Of a stretch of DNA of 64,000 nucleotides, positions 28,128 through 36,116 are shown in pieces. A program made the position numbers and the translations under genes. Under the pieces are notes generated by a model that was given only the letters and a program-made list of their open reading frames with translations, made no database searches and was not told where the DNA came from. The DNA comes from Phytopseudomonas dryadis (GTDB taxonomy: Bacteria > Pseudomonadota > Gammaproteobacteria > Pseudomonadales > Pseudomonadaceae): positions 62,001 to 126,000 of the forward strand of contig NZ_QJUM01000005.1 of the NCBI RefSeq assembly GCF_004327355.1, given 5' to 3'. Each line of letters starts with the position of its first letter. Within the stretch, counting starts at the first letter, position 1.

Positions 28128-29059
28128 GCATGAAGCTGCTTCGATTGGGCGCCGCCATACTGGCGCTGCTGGGTCTGGCGCAGGGTGTCCAGGCCGATCC
28201 GCCAAACTTGCGCATCGGTTACCAGAAAGGCTCGGCCAGCCTGGTGCTGGCCAAGGAACACAAGATGCTGGAGCAGCGCTTCGGCGAAACCCGCGTGCAG
28301 TGGATCGAGTTTCCCGCCGGGCCGCAGATGCTCGAAGCGCTGAACATCGGCAGCCTGGATATCGGCGCCACGGGCGATATACCCCCGCTCTTCGCCCAGG
28401 CCGCCGGTGCCGATCTGCTGTATATCGCCGCCGAGCCGCCCAAGCCCCAGGCCGAGGCGATTCTGGTACCCCGGGACAGCCCGATCCGGTCCGTGGCCGA
28501 TCTGGCCGGGCGCAAGGTGGCGTTGCAGAAGGGCTCCAGCGCCCATAACCTGGTGCTGCGCGCCTTGCACAAGGCCGGCCTGACGTTTGCCGATATCCAG
28601 CCGGTCTACCTGGCGCCGGCCGATGCCCGGGCTGCCTTCGAGCGCGGCAGTGTCGACGCCTGGGCGATCTGGGACCCGTTCTATTCGGCCATCGAGCTGG
28701 AAGGCAAGGCCCGGCTGCTGGCCAATGGCGAAGGCCTGGGCCTGATCGGGCCGTTCTTTCTCGCCGCCCGGCCCTTCGCCGAGGCGAATCCGGCGTTCAT
28801 TCCACAACTGCTCGAAGAACTGGGGCGCGCCGAAGCCCTGACCCGTGACGACAGGGCCGCCAGCATCAGCCTGCTGGCGCGTTTCATGGGGCTGCCCGAG
28901 GCGGTGATAGAACGTACCTTCAGCCACCGCCCGCCATCGCCCCCGATCGCGGTGAGCGCGGATATCGTCGCCGCCCAGCAACGTACCGCGGACCTGTTTC
29001 TGGAAAACCGCCTGCTGCCGGTACCGGTCGAGGTCGACAAGGCCGTCTGGCACCCCTGA
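28124..29059 (+). CDS. Aliphatic sulfonate ABC transporter substrate-binding protein, SsuA-like
   Basis: The 311-residue protein has a signal peptide (LLRLGAAILALLGLAQGVQA) and the SsuA/TauA fold: LRIGYQKGSASLVLAKEHKM near residue 31, VQWIEFPAGPQMLEALNIGS near 61, DIGATGDIPPLFAQAAGADL near 84-103, VALQKGSSAHNLV near 138 and DAWAIWDPFYSAIE near 181. This is the periplasmic sulfonate-binding protein family. ATG overlaps the stop of the aldo/keto reductase gene by 4 bp, so it belongs to the same operon. Permease and ATPase genes are absent, so it would have to use SsuBC-type partners elsewhere. Confidence 0.92.
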   Translation: MSMKLLRLGAAILALLGLAQGVQADPPNLRIGYQKGSASLVLAKEHKMLEQRFGETRVQWIEFPAGPQMLEALNIGSLDIGATGDIPPLFAQAAGADLLYIAAEPPKPQAEAILVPRDSPIRSVADLAGRKVALQKGSSAHNLVLRALHKAGLTFADIQPVYLAPADARAAFERGSVDAWAIWDPFYSAIELEGKARLLANGEGLGLIGPFFLAARPFAEANPAFIPQLLEELGRAEALTRDDRAASISLLARFMGLPEAVIERTFSHRPPSPPIAVSADIVAAQQRTADLFLENRLLPVPVEVDKAVWHP

Positions 29060-30085
29060 CTGGCGCGTCGCCCTCGGCGCGATGCGATCGTGGCCATTCA
29101 GCGGCACCTGCGGTGTGGCCACCATTCGCCGCGGGGGCGCGGCTCCCACCGGTTCGCGGCAAGCCACCGATCGTGTAGGCGCGTCGCCCTCGGCGCGATA
29201 CGATCGTGGCCATTCAGCGGCACCTGCGGTGTGGCCACCATTCGCCGCGGGGGCGCGGCTCCCACCGGTTCGCGGCAAGCCACCGCCCGTGTAGGCGCGT
29301 CGCCCTCGGCGCGATACGATCGTGGCCATTCAGCGGCATTTGCGGTGTGGCCACCATTCGCCGCGGGGTCGCGGCTCCCAGCGGTTCGCGGCAAGCCACC
29401 GCCCGTGTAGGCGCGTCGACCTCGGCGCGATACGATCGTGGCCATTCAGCGGCACCTGCGGTGTGGCCACCATTCGCCGCGGGGTCGCGGCTCCCACCGG
29501 TTCGCGGCAAGCCACCGCCCGTGTAGGAGCGTCGCCCTCGGCGCGATGCGATCGTGGTCATTCAGCGGCACCTGCGGTGTGGCCACCATTCGCCGCGGGG
29601 TCTCGGCTCCCACCGGTTCGCGGCAAGCCACCGCCCGTGTAGGCGCGTCGCCCTCGGCGCGATACGATCGTAGCCATTCAGCGGCATTTGCGGTGTGGCC
29701 ACCATTCGCCGCGGGGGCGCGGCTCCCACCGGTTCGCGGCAAGCCACCGCCCGTGTAGGCGCGTCGCCCTCGGCGCGATGCGATCGTGGCCATTCAGCGG
29801 CACCTGCGGTGTGGCCACCATTCGCCGCGGGGTCGCGGTTCCCACCGGTTCGCGGCAAGCCACCGCCCGTGTAGGCGCGTCACCCTCGGCGCGATACGAT
29901 CGTGGCCATTCAGCGGCATTTGCGGTGTGGCCACCATTCGCCGCGGGGTCGCGGCTCCCACCGGTTTGCGGCAAGCCACCGATCGTGTAGGAGCCCCGCC
30001 CCCGGGGCGATGGGATTGTGGTCATCCAGCGGGGTCCGCAGCGTGGCCAGCAATCGCCGGGGAGGGCGCGGTGCCTTTGGGGTCG
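29059..30085. repeat. Tandem array of eight 116-bp REPIN units plus one diverged unit
   Basis: The whole 1-kb gap between two convergent genes is repeat DNA. Units start with GTAGGCGCG or GTAGGAGCG at 29175, 29291, 29407, 29523, 29639, 29755 and 29871, always 116 bp apart; a first unit (29059-29174) begins in the stop region of the SsuA-like gene. Each unit has one palindromic half (CGTCGCCCTCGGCGCGAT), a spacer GGCCATTCAGCGGCA, the opposed half (ATTCGCCGCGGGGTCGCGGC) and a linker GGTTCGCGGCAAGCCACCG. Copies differ at only a few bases. From 29987 a different, diverged unit (GTAGGAGCCCCGCCC) closes the array. Reading frames through the array on both strands are artefacts of the repeat. Confidence 0.97.
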
Positions 30086-30098
30086 TGGGAAACAGGCT

Positions 30099-31430
30099 CT
30101 ACGCCGTCTGGCCCGACTCCAGGGGCAGGATCAGCTTGGCGCTGAAGCCTCCGTCAGGGTGGTTCTCCAGCACCAGCCTGCCACCGTGGCGCTCCGCGGC
30201 GCGACGGGCGATGGCCAGGCCCAGGCCGTGGCCCGGTGCGCTCTGGCCGGGGGCGCGGAAGAACGGTTCGCCGAGCTGGGGCAGGTGTTCGCTGGCCACG
30301 CCGGGGCCATGGTCGCGGACCTCCAGGTGCACCTCGTCGGCGCGGCGTACGATGTTGAGTTCGATGGGCTGGCCTTGCGGGTTGAAACGCAGCGCATTGC
30401 GCAGCAGGTTGTCCAGTGCCCGTTCGAGCATCGCCGGCCAGCCTTGCAGGTGCATGCCGGGTTGCAGGCTGATATCGATCTGTTGCTGCGTGGCGCTGAG
30501 CTGCATGTCTTCGCGCAGCTTGGCAACCAGTTGCGCCAGGTCGATGGGCTGCGCCACGCCGAGGTCGGCATCCAGGCGCGCCAGGGCGAGGATTTCGCTG
30601 ATCAGCGCTTCCAGGCGGTCGCATTCACGGATCAGGCGTGGCCACAGTTGTTCGCGTTCCTCGGGCTCGGCGCGTTCGGCCAGGGCCAGGGCGATACGCA
30701 GGCGGGCCAGCGGTGAACGCAGTTCGTGGGACACATCGCGCAGCAGTTGCCGCTGGCTGCCGATCAGATCCTGCAGGCGCGCGCCCATGCGATTGAAGTC
30801 GGCGGCCAGTACGCCCAGCTCGTCACGGCGGTTGGCCAGGCGGGCCAGGCTGTGCTGCTGGTAGGCGGTCTGGCCGAGGTCATGGACGGCGCCGCGCAGG
30901 CGATCCAGCGGACGGGTGATGGACAGCGTCAGCAGCAGGCTGAACAGCGTCAGTACCACCAGCGTGATCGCCAATGCGCTCAACGGCCAGAGCAGGCTGC
31001 CGCGGTGCCAGGCATCGAGCTCCGGATGCGGGATGCGGTAGATGAACAGGTAGGTCTCGCCACTGAGCGGGCTGGTGTAGTCCGTGGTCAGGCGTCGCCA
31101 CGGCAGACGCCGGTCACTGTCGTTGCGCGCCTCGAACGCGGCGGCACGTGCTGGAAAGGTGCCTCTGACCAGGGCCTGGCCGTTTTCGCCGAGTACCTGG
31201 ATATCGATACGGTAGGCGCGCTTGCGCTGCTCGAGGAAATCCTGGGCGGCACGGGGGCCCTGGCTTTCGTAGGCCTGGGTCCAGCGCTCCGGCAGGTTGT
31301 CCAGGGCCGGGTGCTGGTTGAGGATCCAAGCGTCCTGATTCAGGGCGCGCCCGAGCAGCATGGACAGGCCGGCTACCACGGCAATGGCCAGCCAGAAGCT
31401 GGCGAGAATACGCCAGAACAGTGAACGCAC
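30099..31430 (-). CDS. cpxA: Sensor histidine kinase CpxA/CpxS-like
   Basis: The 443-residue kinase has an N-terminal helix (ILASFWLAIAVVAGLSMLLG), a periplasmic domain to about residue 150, a second helix (LLWPLSALAITLVVLTLFSLL), a HAMP domain (ITRPLDRLRGAVHDL), the H-box LLRDVSHELRSPLARLRIAL near residue 236, N-box LDNLLRNALRF, and G boxes DHGPGV and GHGLGLAIARRAAERHGG. It lies in one direction with a CpxR-like regulator and a CpxP/Spy-like protein, as in the P. aeruginosa Cpx envelope-stress system. ATG start at 31430 is preceded by AAGGAG. Confidence 0.92.
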   Translation of the reverse strand: MRSLFWRILASFWLAIAVVAGLSMLLGRALNQDAWILNQHPALDNLPERWTQAYESQGPRAAQDFLEQRKRAYRIDIQVLGENGQALVRGTFPARAAAFEARNDSDRRLPWRRLTTDYTSPLSGETYLFIYRIPHPELDAWHRGSLLWPLSALAITLVVLTLFSLLLTLSITRPLDRLRGAVHDLGQTAYQQHSLARLANRRDELGVLAADFNRMGARLQDLIGSQRQLLRDVSHELRSPLARLRIALALAERAEPEEREQLWPRLIRECDRLEALISEILALARLDADLGVAQPIDLAQLVAKLREDMQLSATQQQIDISLQPGMHLQGWPAMLERALDNLLRNALRFNPQGQPIELNIVRRADEVHLEVRDHGPGVASEHLPQLGEPFFRAPGQSAPGHGLGLAIARRAAERHGGRLVLENHPDGGFSAKLILPLESGQTA

Positions 31431-31507
31431 GGGAACTCCTTAGGCTCTGTAACGCCGACACCCACTCAGGCTTGTCAGCGGGAGTGGGTGTCGGTGTGGG
31501 GCTCGGC

Positions 31508-31918
31508 TTACTCGGCCTTTTTCGGCTGTTGTGCTTTCCAGGCCTTGAAGGCCTCGCGATCAGCCTGACGCTCCTTCAGCTTGGCGGCGTGCTCGTCGAA
31601 GGTCTTCTGCTGCTCGGGCGTGAGCAAGGCGCGGATGGCGGCATGCTGTTTGTCGCGCGAGGCCTTGCGCTCATCCTGCAGGGCTTTTTTCTCGGCGTCC
31701 GGCAGCTTGTCCAGGTAGCGTTGGGTGAGCTCGCGATCGTTCTTCATCTGCTCGCCCAGCAGTTTGCGAACCTGGCGTTGCTGATCCTTGTTCAGATCCA
31801 GCTCCTGGAACATCCGCGGGCCGCGGTCGCCGCCTGGACGGTGATCGCCACCGGGTGCGGCCATCGCCAGGGCCGGCAGCGTCAGGGCGAGGAGCAGAGC
31901 GGTCATGGTCTTGCGCAT
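31508..31918 (-). CDS. CpxP/Spy family periplasmic protein
   Basis: The 136-residue protein has a signal peptide (MTALLLALTLPALAMA) and a highly charged helical body with the LTxxQ motifs of CpxP/Spy: a degenerate LDLNKDQQ near residue 41 and LTPEQQKTF near 99. Such proteins are periplasmic chaperones; CpxP also damps the CpxA kinase. It sits between cpxR and cpxA. A CpxR-like box lies just upstream, so it is likely the main output of the system. AAGGAGATA before the ATG is a strong RBS. Confidence 0.9.
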   Translation of the reverse strand: MRKTMTALLLALTLPALAMAAPGGDHRPGGDRGPRMFQELDLNKDQQRQVRKLLGEQMKNDRELTQRYLDKLPDAEKKALQDERKASRDKQHAAIRALLTPEQQKTFDEHAAKLKERQADREAFKAWKAQQPKKAE

Positions 31919-31995
31919 GGTGTATCTCCTTGTCTCGAAACCGGCCAGTTGCCGGATGTGCCCAGATTAGGGGAATCAAGGTCAAGGGCGGTCAG

Positions 31996-32017
31996 GTAAG
32001 GGTAAAGCCTGGGTAAA
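31996..32017. promoter_or_regulatory. Candidate CpxR box
   Basis: Three direct repeats on the + strand, GTAAG (31996), GTAAA (32002) and GTAAA (32013), lie in the 104-bp space between cpxR and cpxP. The CpxR consensus known from E. coli is GTAAA-N5-GTAAA; here the last two copies are separated by 6 bp rather than 5. Position before the cpxP-like gene fits autogenous Cpx control. Confidence 0.6.
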
Positions 32018-32022
32018 GAGCA

Positions 32023-32703
32023 TCAGATGCTGTAGTAGTAGCCACGACTGCGCAGGGCCAGTATCCGTGGACGGCCGTCGGGGTGCGGGCCGATCTTCTT
32101 GCGCAGGTTGCTGACGTGCATGTCCAGGCTGCGGTCGTACAGGGTCAGCTTGCGGCCCAAGGCCAGTTGCGCCAGCTCCTGCTTGTCCACCGGTTCGCCC
32201 GGCTGGCGCAGCAGGGCCTCGAGCACCCGGCTTTCGGACAGGGTGAGGACGATCTCCTGGTTCTCGCCGAGCGCCACCACGCCGCGTGCCGGGCTGAAGC
32301 GCAGGTCGCCCAGCTCCAGCTGGCTGGACGTGGCGGGGGGCAGGCTGCGGCGCAGTACGGCGCGCAGGCGTGCGGTCAGCTCGCGCGGGTCGCAGGGCTT
32401 GGCCAGGTAATCGTCGGCGCCGAGCTCCAGGCCGAGGATGCGATCCAGCGGCTCGCCACGGGCCGAGAGCATCAGAACCGGCAGCTCGGCATGTTCGCTG
32501 CGCAGTTGCTTGAGCAGTTCCAGGCCGCTGCCGTCGGGCAGCATCACATCCAGCACCACGGCATCCGGTGCCGACTGGGACAAGGCGCTGCGGGCGCTCT
32601 GGCCGTCGTGGCAGGCGGTGACCTGAAAACCTTCCTGCTTCAGCCAACTGGCCAGCAGGTCACAGAGTTCGACGTCGTCGTCGATTAACAGAAGAGTGCT
32701 CAT
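32023..32703 (-). CDS. cpxR: Response regulator CpxR-like (OmpR family)
   Basis: The 226-residue regulator has a receiver domain (LLIDDDVELCDLLASWL with acidic residues D8-D9; phospho-acceptor Asp in DAVVLDVMLPDGSG near residue 51; Thr/Ser at LMLSARGE; Lys in YLAKPCDPREL) and a C-terminal OmpR-type winged helix (LTLSESRVLEALLRQPGEPV; LYDRSLDMHVSNLRKKIGPH). The wording of the C-terminus is typical of CpxR. It is the first gene of the three-gene Cpx group on the minus strand, following the small membrane protein gene by 7 bp in the opposite order of transcription. Confidence 0.93.
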   Translation of the reverse strand: MSTLLLIDDDVELCDLLASWLKQEGFQVTACHDGQSARSALSQSAPDAVVLDVMLPDGSGLELLKQLRSEHAELPVLMLSARGEPLDRILGLELGADDYLAKPCDPRELTARLRAVLRRSLPPATSSQLELGDLRFSPARGVVALGENQEIVLTLSESRVLEALLRQPGEPVDKQELAQLALGRKLTLYDRSLDMHVSNLRKKIGPHPDGRPRILALRSRGYYYSI

Positions 32704-32710
32704 GGTTCGC

Positions 32711-33115
32711 TCAGTTGATCCACTCTCGGCGTTTGCGGCGGCTGCCGCGCAGTATGGCGCCGATGAGTACGCTGATCAGGGCCGTACCCGCGCCGATGAC
32801 GAACCACATCTGCCGTTGGCTGAGCAGGGGTTCGGGCGCATCGGCCAGGGCCTGTTCGAGTTGCAGTTGCAGGCGCTGGTTTTCCTGACGCAGGCGGGCA
32901 TTGAGGGCGCTTTCGCGTTCACTGACGGCGTTCTGCAATTGCGCGTTGCGGGCTTCGCTGGCGGCCAGGCGCTGTTGCAGCGCATCGACTTCGGCCGCGC
33001 TCGATGAGGTGTCCGGCGTGCTCGGCGCGGGACTTGCCGGCACAGCCTGTTCCGCCAGTGCGTGCAGGGACAGGGTCAGGAAGGCGAGGATCAGGGGTAA
33101 CAGGCCTGCGCGCAT
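32711..33115 (-). CDS. Small coiled-coil membrane protein of unknown function
   Basis: The 134-residue protein has a signal peptide (LLPLILAFLTLSLHALA), a serine/proline-rich segment, a coiled coil of about 45 residues (AEVDALQQRLAASEARNAQL onward) and a C-terminal membrane helix (MWFVIGAGTALISVLIGAIL) ending in a basic tail RGSRRKRREWIN. It resembles in layout, not provably in sequence, the YgiM type without its SH3 domain. An AGAGGAA RBS precedes ATG 33115. Its stop lies 7 bp before the cpxR start on the same strand, so it is probably the first gene of the Cpx operon, which makes an envelope role plausible. Confidence 0.8.
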   Translation of the reverse strand: MRAGLLPLILAFLTLSLHALAEQAVPASPAPSTPDTSSSAAEVDALQQRLAASEARNAQLQNAVSERESALNARLRQENQRLQLQLEQALADAPEPLLSQRQMWFVIGAGTALISVLIGAILRGSRRKRREWIN

Positions 33116-33153
33116 CGGAGTTCCTCTTTCCTGGATGGATGGCGGGGCGGAGG

Positions 33154-33453
33154 TCAGGGCAGAACCTGTTTGAACGGTTTGACCAGCACCTCGGCATAGA
33201 CGCCGGCAGCGCGGTAGGGGTCGGCGTCGGCCCAGCTCCTGGCCGCGGCCAGGGATTCGAATTCGGCGACGATCAGGCTGCCGCTGAAGCCGGCCGGGCC
33301 CGGATCGTTGCTGTCGATGGCCGGGTGCGGGCCGGCCAGGACCAGGCGGCCTTCGCTCTTCAGTTGCTCCAGGCGGGCCAGATGGGACGGGCGTGCGGAG
33401 AGGCGTTGCTCCAGGGAGTTTTCGACATCGGTGGCGATAATGGCGTAGAGCAT
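33154..33453 (-). CDS. yciI: YciI family protein
   Basis: The 99-residue protein matches Yci[43 protein letters not shown] with the conserved His and Arg, then [20 protein letters not shown] and [13 protein letters not shown] with the conserved Asp-Pro. YciI is a small ferredoxin-like fold protein with a putative active-site His-Asp pair; its reaction is not settled. ATG 33453 was chosen because it gives the exact family start; an upstream extension to 33555 is unrelated in sequence. It is divergent from the PHP gene. Confidence 0.93.
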   Translation of the reverse strand: MLYAIIATDVENSLEQRLSARPSHLARLEQLKSEGRLVLAGPHPAIDSNDPGPAGFSGSLIVAEFESLAAARSWADADPYRAAGVYAEVLVKPFKQVLP

Positions 33454-33595
33454 TTCGATCCTTAATACTGAAACGTGCCCGAGGCGCAGAAAAGCAGGAT
33501 GGGCGGGCAAAGTCGAGCGAATCTTGTGCGGCGCCAGCAAGAATCCGCAGTCCACGGCATAATAACAAACATGATTCTTCGGGAAAGCGCCTCTT

Positions 33596-34459
33596 ATGCA
33601 GGTTGATTTGCATTGTCACAGCACCGCGTCGGATGGCGCCCTGGCGCCCGCCGTGGTGGTCGCGCGTGCCCATGAGCGCGGCGTGCGCGTGCTGGCACTG
33701 ACCGATCACGACACCCTCGAGGGGCTCGACGAAGCCGGTGTGGCCGCTGCCGCGCTGGACATGCGCCTGGTCAACGGTATCGAGCTGTCCTGCCTCTGGG
33801 GCGGGGCGACCATCCATGTGCTCGGTTATGCCTTTTCCCGCGAGGCGCCGGCGTTGTTGCGGGCCATTGCCGAGCTGCACGAAGGGCGCTGGCTACGCGC
33901 CGCCGAGATATCCCGGCGTCTCGAACACAAGGGCATGCCCGGCGCCCTGGACGGTGCGCGCGCCATTCAGCAGGCCCAGGGCGACAGCGGCAATGCGCCG
34001 GCCCGCCCGCACTTCGCCGAATTCCTGGTGCGCGCCGGTTACGTCAAGGATCGTGCCGAGGCGTTTCGCAAATGGCTGGGCGCCGGCAAGCTGGGCGACG
34101 TCAAGCAGCACTGGCCGAGCCTGGAGGAAACGATTGCCACCTTGCGCGAAGCCGGTGCCTGGATCAGCCTGGCCCACCCCTGGCAGTACGATTTCACCCG
34201 CAGCAAACGGCGTAAACTGGTCACCGCCTTCGCCGAAGCCGGCGGCCATGCCCTGGAGGTGGTCAATGGCATGCAGCCGGCCGAGCAGGTTGGCGGGTTG
34301 GCGATCCTGGCCCGCGAGTTCGGTCTGATGGCCAGCGCCGGCAGTGACTTCCATGCCCCGGGCGACTGGTCGGAACTGGGCATGTACCGGCCATTGCCCG
34401 ATGATCTTTCACCTCTTTGGACGCGATTTCGCCATGTCCAGCAGCCTGACGCCATTTGA
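33596..34459 (+). CDS. rnm: PHP-domain 5'-3' exoribonuclease RNase AM (YciV/TrpH)
   Basis: The 287-residue protein is a PHP phosphoesterase with the metal-binding motifs [11 protein letters not shown] at residues 4-14, [11 protein letters not shown] near 35-45, [11 protein letters not shown] near 60, a central insertion, [12 protein letters not shown] near 190 and [16 protein letters not shown] near 244. E. coli YciV trims the 5' ends of rRNAs and also hydrolyses 3',5'-bisphosphonucleotides. The neighbourhood with yciI and yciO, as in enterobacteria, supports the call. The next gene starts 13 bp after the stop. Confidence 0.93.
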   Translation: MQVDLHCHSTASDGALAPAVVVARAHERGVRVLALTDHDTLEGLDEAGVAAAALDMRLVNGIELSCLWGGATIHVLGYAFSREAPALLRAIAELHEGRWLRAAEISRRLEHKGMPGALDGARAIQQAQGDSGNAPARPHFAEFLVRAGYVKDRAEAFRKWLGAGKLGDVKQHWPSLEETIATLREAGAWISLAHPWQYDFTRSKRRKLVTAFAEAGGHALEVVNGMQPAEQVGGLAILAREFGLMASAGSDFHAPGDWSELGMYRPLPDDLSPLWTRFRHVQQPDAI

Positions 34460-34472
34460 GCAGGGAGTTAGC

Positions 34473-35102
34473 GTGAGTCAGTTTTTCCAGATTCATCCGG
34501 AAAGTCCCCAGTCGCGCCTGATCAAGCAGGCCGTGGAAATCATCCGTGGCGGCGGTGTGGTGATCTATCCCACCGACTCCTCCTATGCGGTCGGTTGCCA
34601 GATCGGCGACAAGAACGCGCTGGAGCGCATCCGCCGGCTGCGCCAGCTGGACGACAAGCACAACTTCACCCTGGTCTGTCGCGACCTGTCGCAGCTCAGC
34701 ACCTTCGCCAAGGTCGACACCGCGGCGTTCCGCCTGCTGAAGAACCATACACCGGGGCCTTACACCTTCATCCTCAACGCCACCCGCGAAGTACCGCGCA
34801 TGCTGCTGCACCCCAAGCGCCGCACCATCGGCCTGCGCGTGCCCAATCACCCGATCGCCGCGGCCCTGCTGGAAGAGCTGGGCGAGTCGATGATGAGCGT
34901 CAGCCTGATCCTGCCGGGAGAAACGCTGCCGATGAGCGATCCCTACGAAATGCGCCAGATGCTCGAGCGTCAGGTCGACCTGATCATCGATGGCGGTTTC
35001 GGCGGCCTCGAGGCGTCCACCGTGGTCAGCCTGGTCGATGACGAACCGCAGGTGGTTCGGGTCGGCTGCGGCGATCCGGCGCCGTTCTCCGGGCAGGACT
35101 GA
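34473..35102 (+). CDS. yciO: YciO protein, Sua5/YrdC family
   Basis: The 209-residue protein has the YrdC-like fold with YciO wording: SRLIKQAVEIIRGGGVVIYP, TDSSYAVGCQIGDKNALERI, RRLRQLDDKHNFTLVCRDLS, KNHTPGPYTFILNATREVP with KRRTIGLRVPNHPI. Sua5/YrdC proteins make threonylcarbamoyl-AMP for tRNA t6A, but YciO keeps the nucleotide-binding KxR/SxN type residues only partly and is not able to replace YrdC in E. coli. The start is GTG 34473 with AGGGAG 5 bp upstream. It lies in a probable operon with rnm, scpA and scpB. Confidence 0.92.
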   Translation: MSQFFQIHPESPQSRLIKQAVEIIRGGGVVIYPTDSSYAVGCQIGDKNALERIRRLRQLDDKHNFTLVCRDLSQLSTFAKVDTAAFRLLKNHTPGPYTFILNATREVPRMLLHPKRRTIGLRVPNHPIAAALLEELGESMMSVSLILPGETLPMSDPYEMRQMLERQVDLIIDGGFGGLEASTVVSLVDDEPQVVRVGCGDPAPFSGQD

Positions 35103-35107
35103 AGCGC

Positions 35108-35959
35108 ATGCCGAGTCCGCCCAGCGAACCCGTCGACAGCCAGGCGGGCGCCCAGCAGGAACTGCCGTTCGCCATGGTCTATGGCCAGGCGCTGACCGAG
35201 CTGCCGCTGGATCTGTACATTCCGCCGGACGCCCTGGAAGTCTTTCTCGAGGCCTTCGAAGGGCCGCTGGACCTGCTGCTTTACCTGATCCGCAAGCAGA
35301 ACATCGATGTGCTGGACATTCCCGTGGCGGAAATCACCCGGCAGTACATGGGCTACGTCGAACTGATGCACAGCGTGCGCCTGGAACTGGCCGCCGAATA
35401 CCTGGTGATGGCCGCCATGCTCGCCGAGATCAAGTCGCGCATGCTGCTGCCGCGTTCGGCGGAAGCCGAGCAGGAGGAGGACGACCCGCGTGCCGAGCTG
35501 ATCCGCCGCCTGCTCGAGTACGAGCGTTACAAGGCCGCCGCCGAGGGCATCGATGGCTTGTCGCGGGTCGGCCGCGACATCAGCGTACCGCGCCTGGAAG
35601 CGCCCGAGGCGCGGGCCCGCAAGCTGCTGCCGGAGGTCAGCCTGGAGGAGCTGCTGCTGTCGATGGCCGAGGTGCTGCGCCGCGCCGACATGTTCGAGAG
35701 CCACCAGGTCAGCCGCGAGGCGCTGTCCACCCGCGAGCGCATGAGCGAGGTGCTCGAACGCCTCAAGGGCGGCGCCTTCGTGCCGTTCATCGAACTGTTC
35801 AGCGTCGAGGAAGGGCGCCTGGGCGTGGTGGTGACCTTCATGGCGGTGCTCGAACTGGTCAAGGAGTCGCTGGTGGAGCTGGTGCAGAACCAGGCCTTCG
35901 CCGCGATCCACGTGCGCCTGCGCGTCGACAGCGAGGTCGCCGAGCCGCAACTCGCCTGA
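35108..35959 (+). CDS. scpA: Segregation and condensation protein A
   Basis: ScpA is the kleisin that bridges the SMC dimer heads in the bacterial condensin. The 283-residue protein shows the ScpA N-terminal signature FEGPLDLLLYLIRKQNIDVLDI near residue 52, followed by YLVMAAMLAEIKSRMLLPR near 98-116 and a C-terminal winged-helix region (GAFVPFIELFSVEEGRLGVVVTFMAVLELVK). The first 45 residues are a proline/glutamine-rich extension. scpB follows after 157 bp. An smc gene is not in the window. Confidence 0.95.
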   Translation: MPSPPSEPVDSQAGAQQELPFAMVYGQALTELPLDLYIPPDALEVFLEAFEGPLDLLLYLIRKQNIDVLDIPVAEITRQYMGYVELMHSVRLELAAEYLVMAAMLAEIKSRMLLPRSAEAEQEEDDPRAELIRRLLEYERYKAAAEGIDGLSRVGRDISVPRLEAPEARARKLLPEVSLEELLLSMAEVLRRADMFESHQVSREALSTRERMSEVLERLKGGAFVPFIELFSVEEGRLGVVVTFMAVLELVKESLVELVQNQAFAAIHVRLRVDSEVAEPQLA

Positions 35960-36116
35960 AACGCCCGAGGGGCGCACAGGATGCCAATCCGCGCGGTGCA
36001 TGGAGCCTTCCGGGCAGCGGTTCGCTGAGCGTGGCTTGCGATCGGGCGTCAACAGACCCTAGACTCGCGGCCTTGTGCGCTTCTCACCTCCCTTTCATGG
36101 CCGGTAACTGCAGACG

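Noticed and set aside
29082..30145. Open frames of 60-120 residues on both strands through the repeat array, with recurring CGHHSPRGRG-type peptides
   Set aside because: The 116-bp unit is not a multiple of 3 yet frames stay open through bias in the repeat; same peptides appear shifted in each copy, no RBS, no homology to a protein family. They are repeat artefacts.
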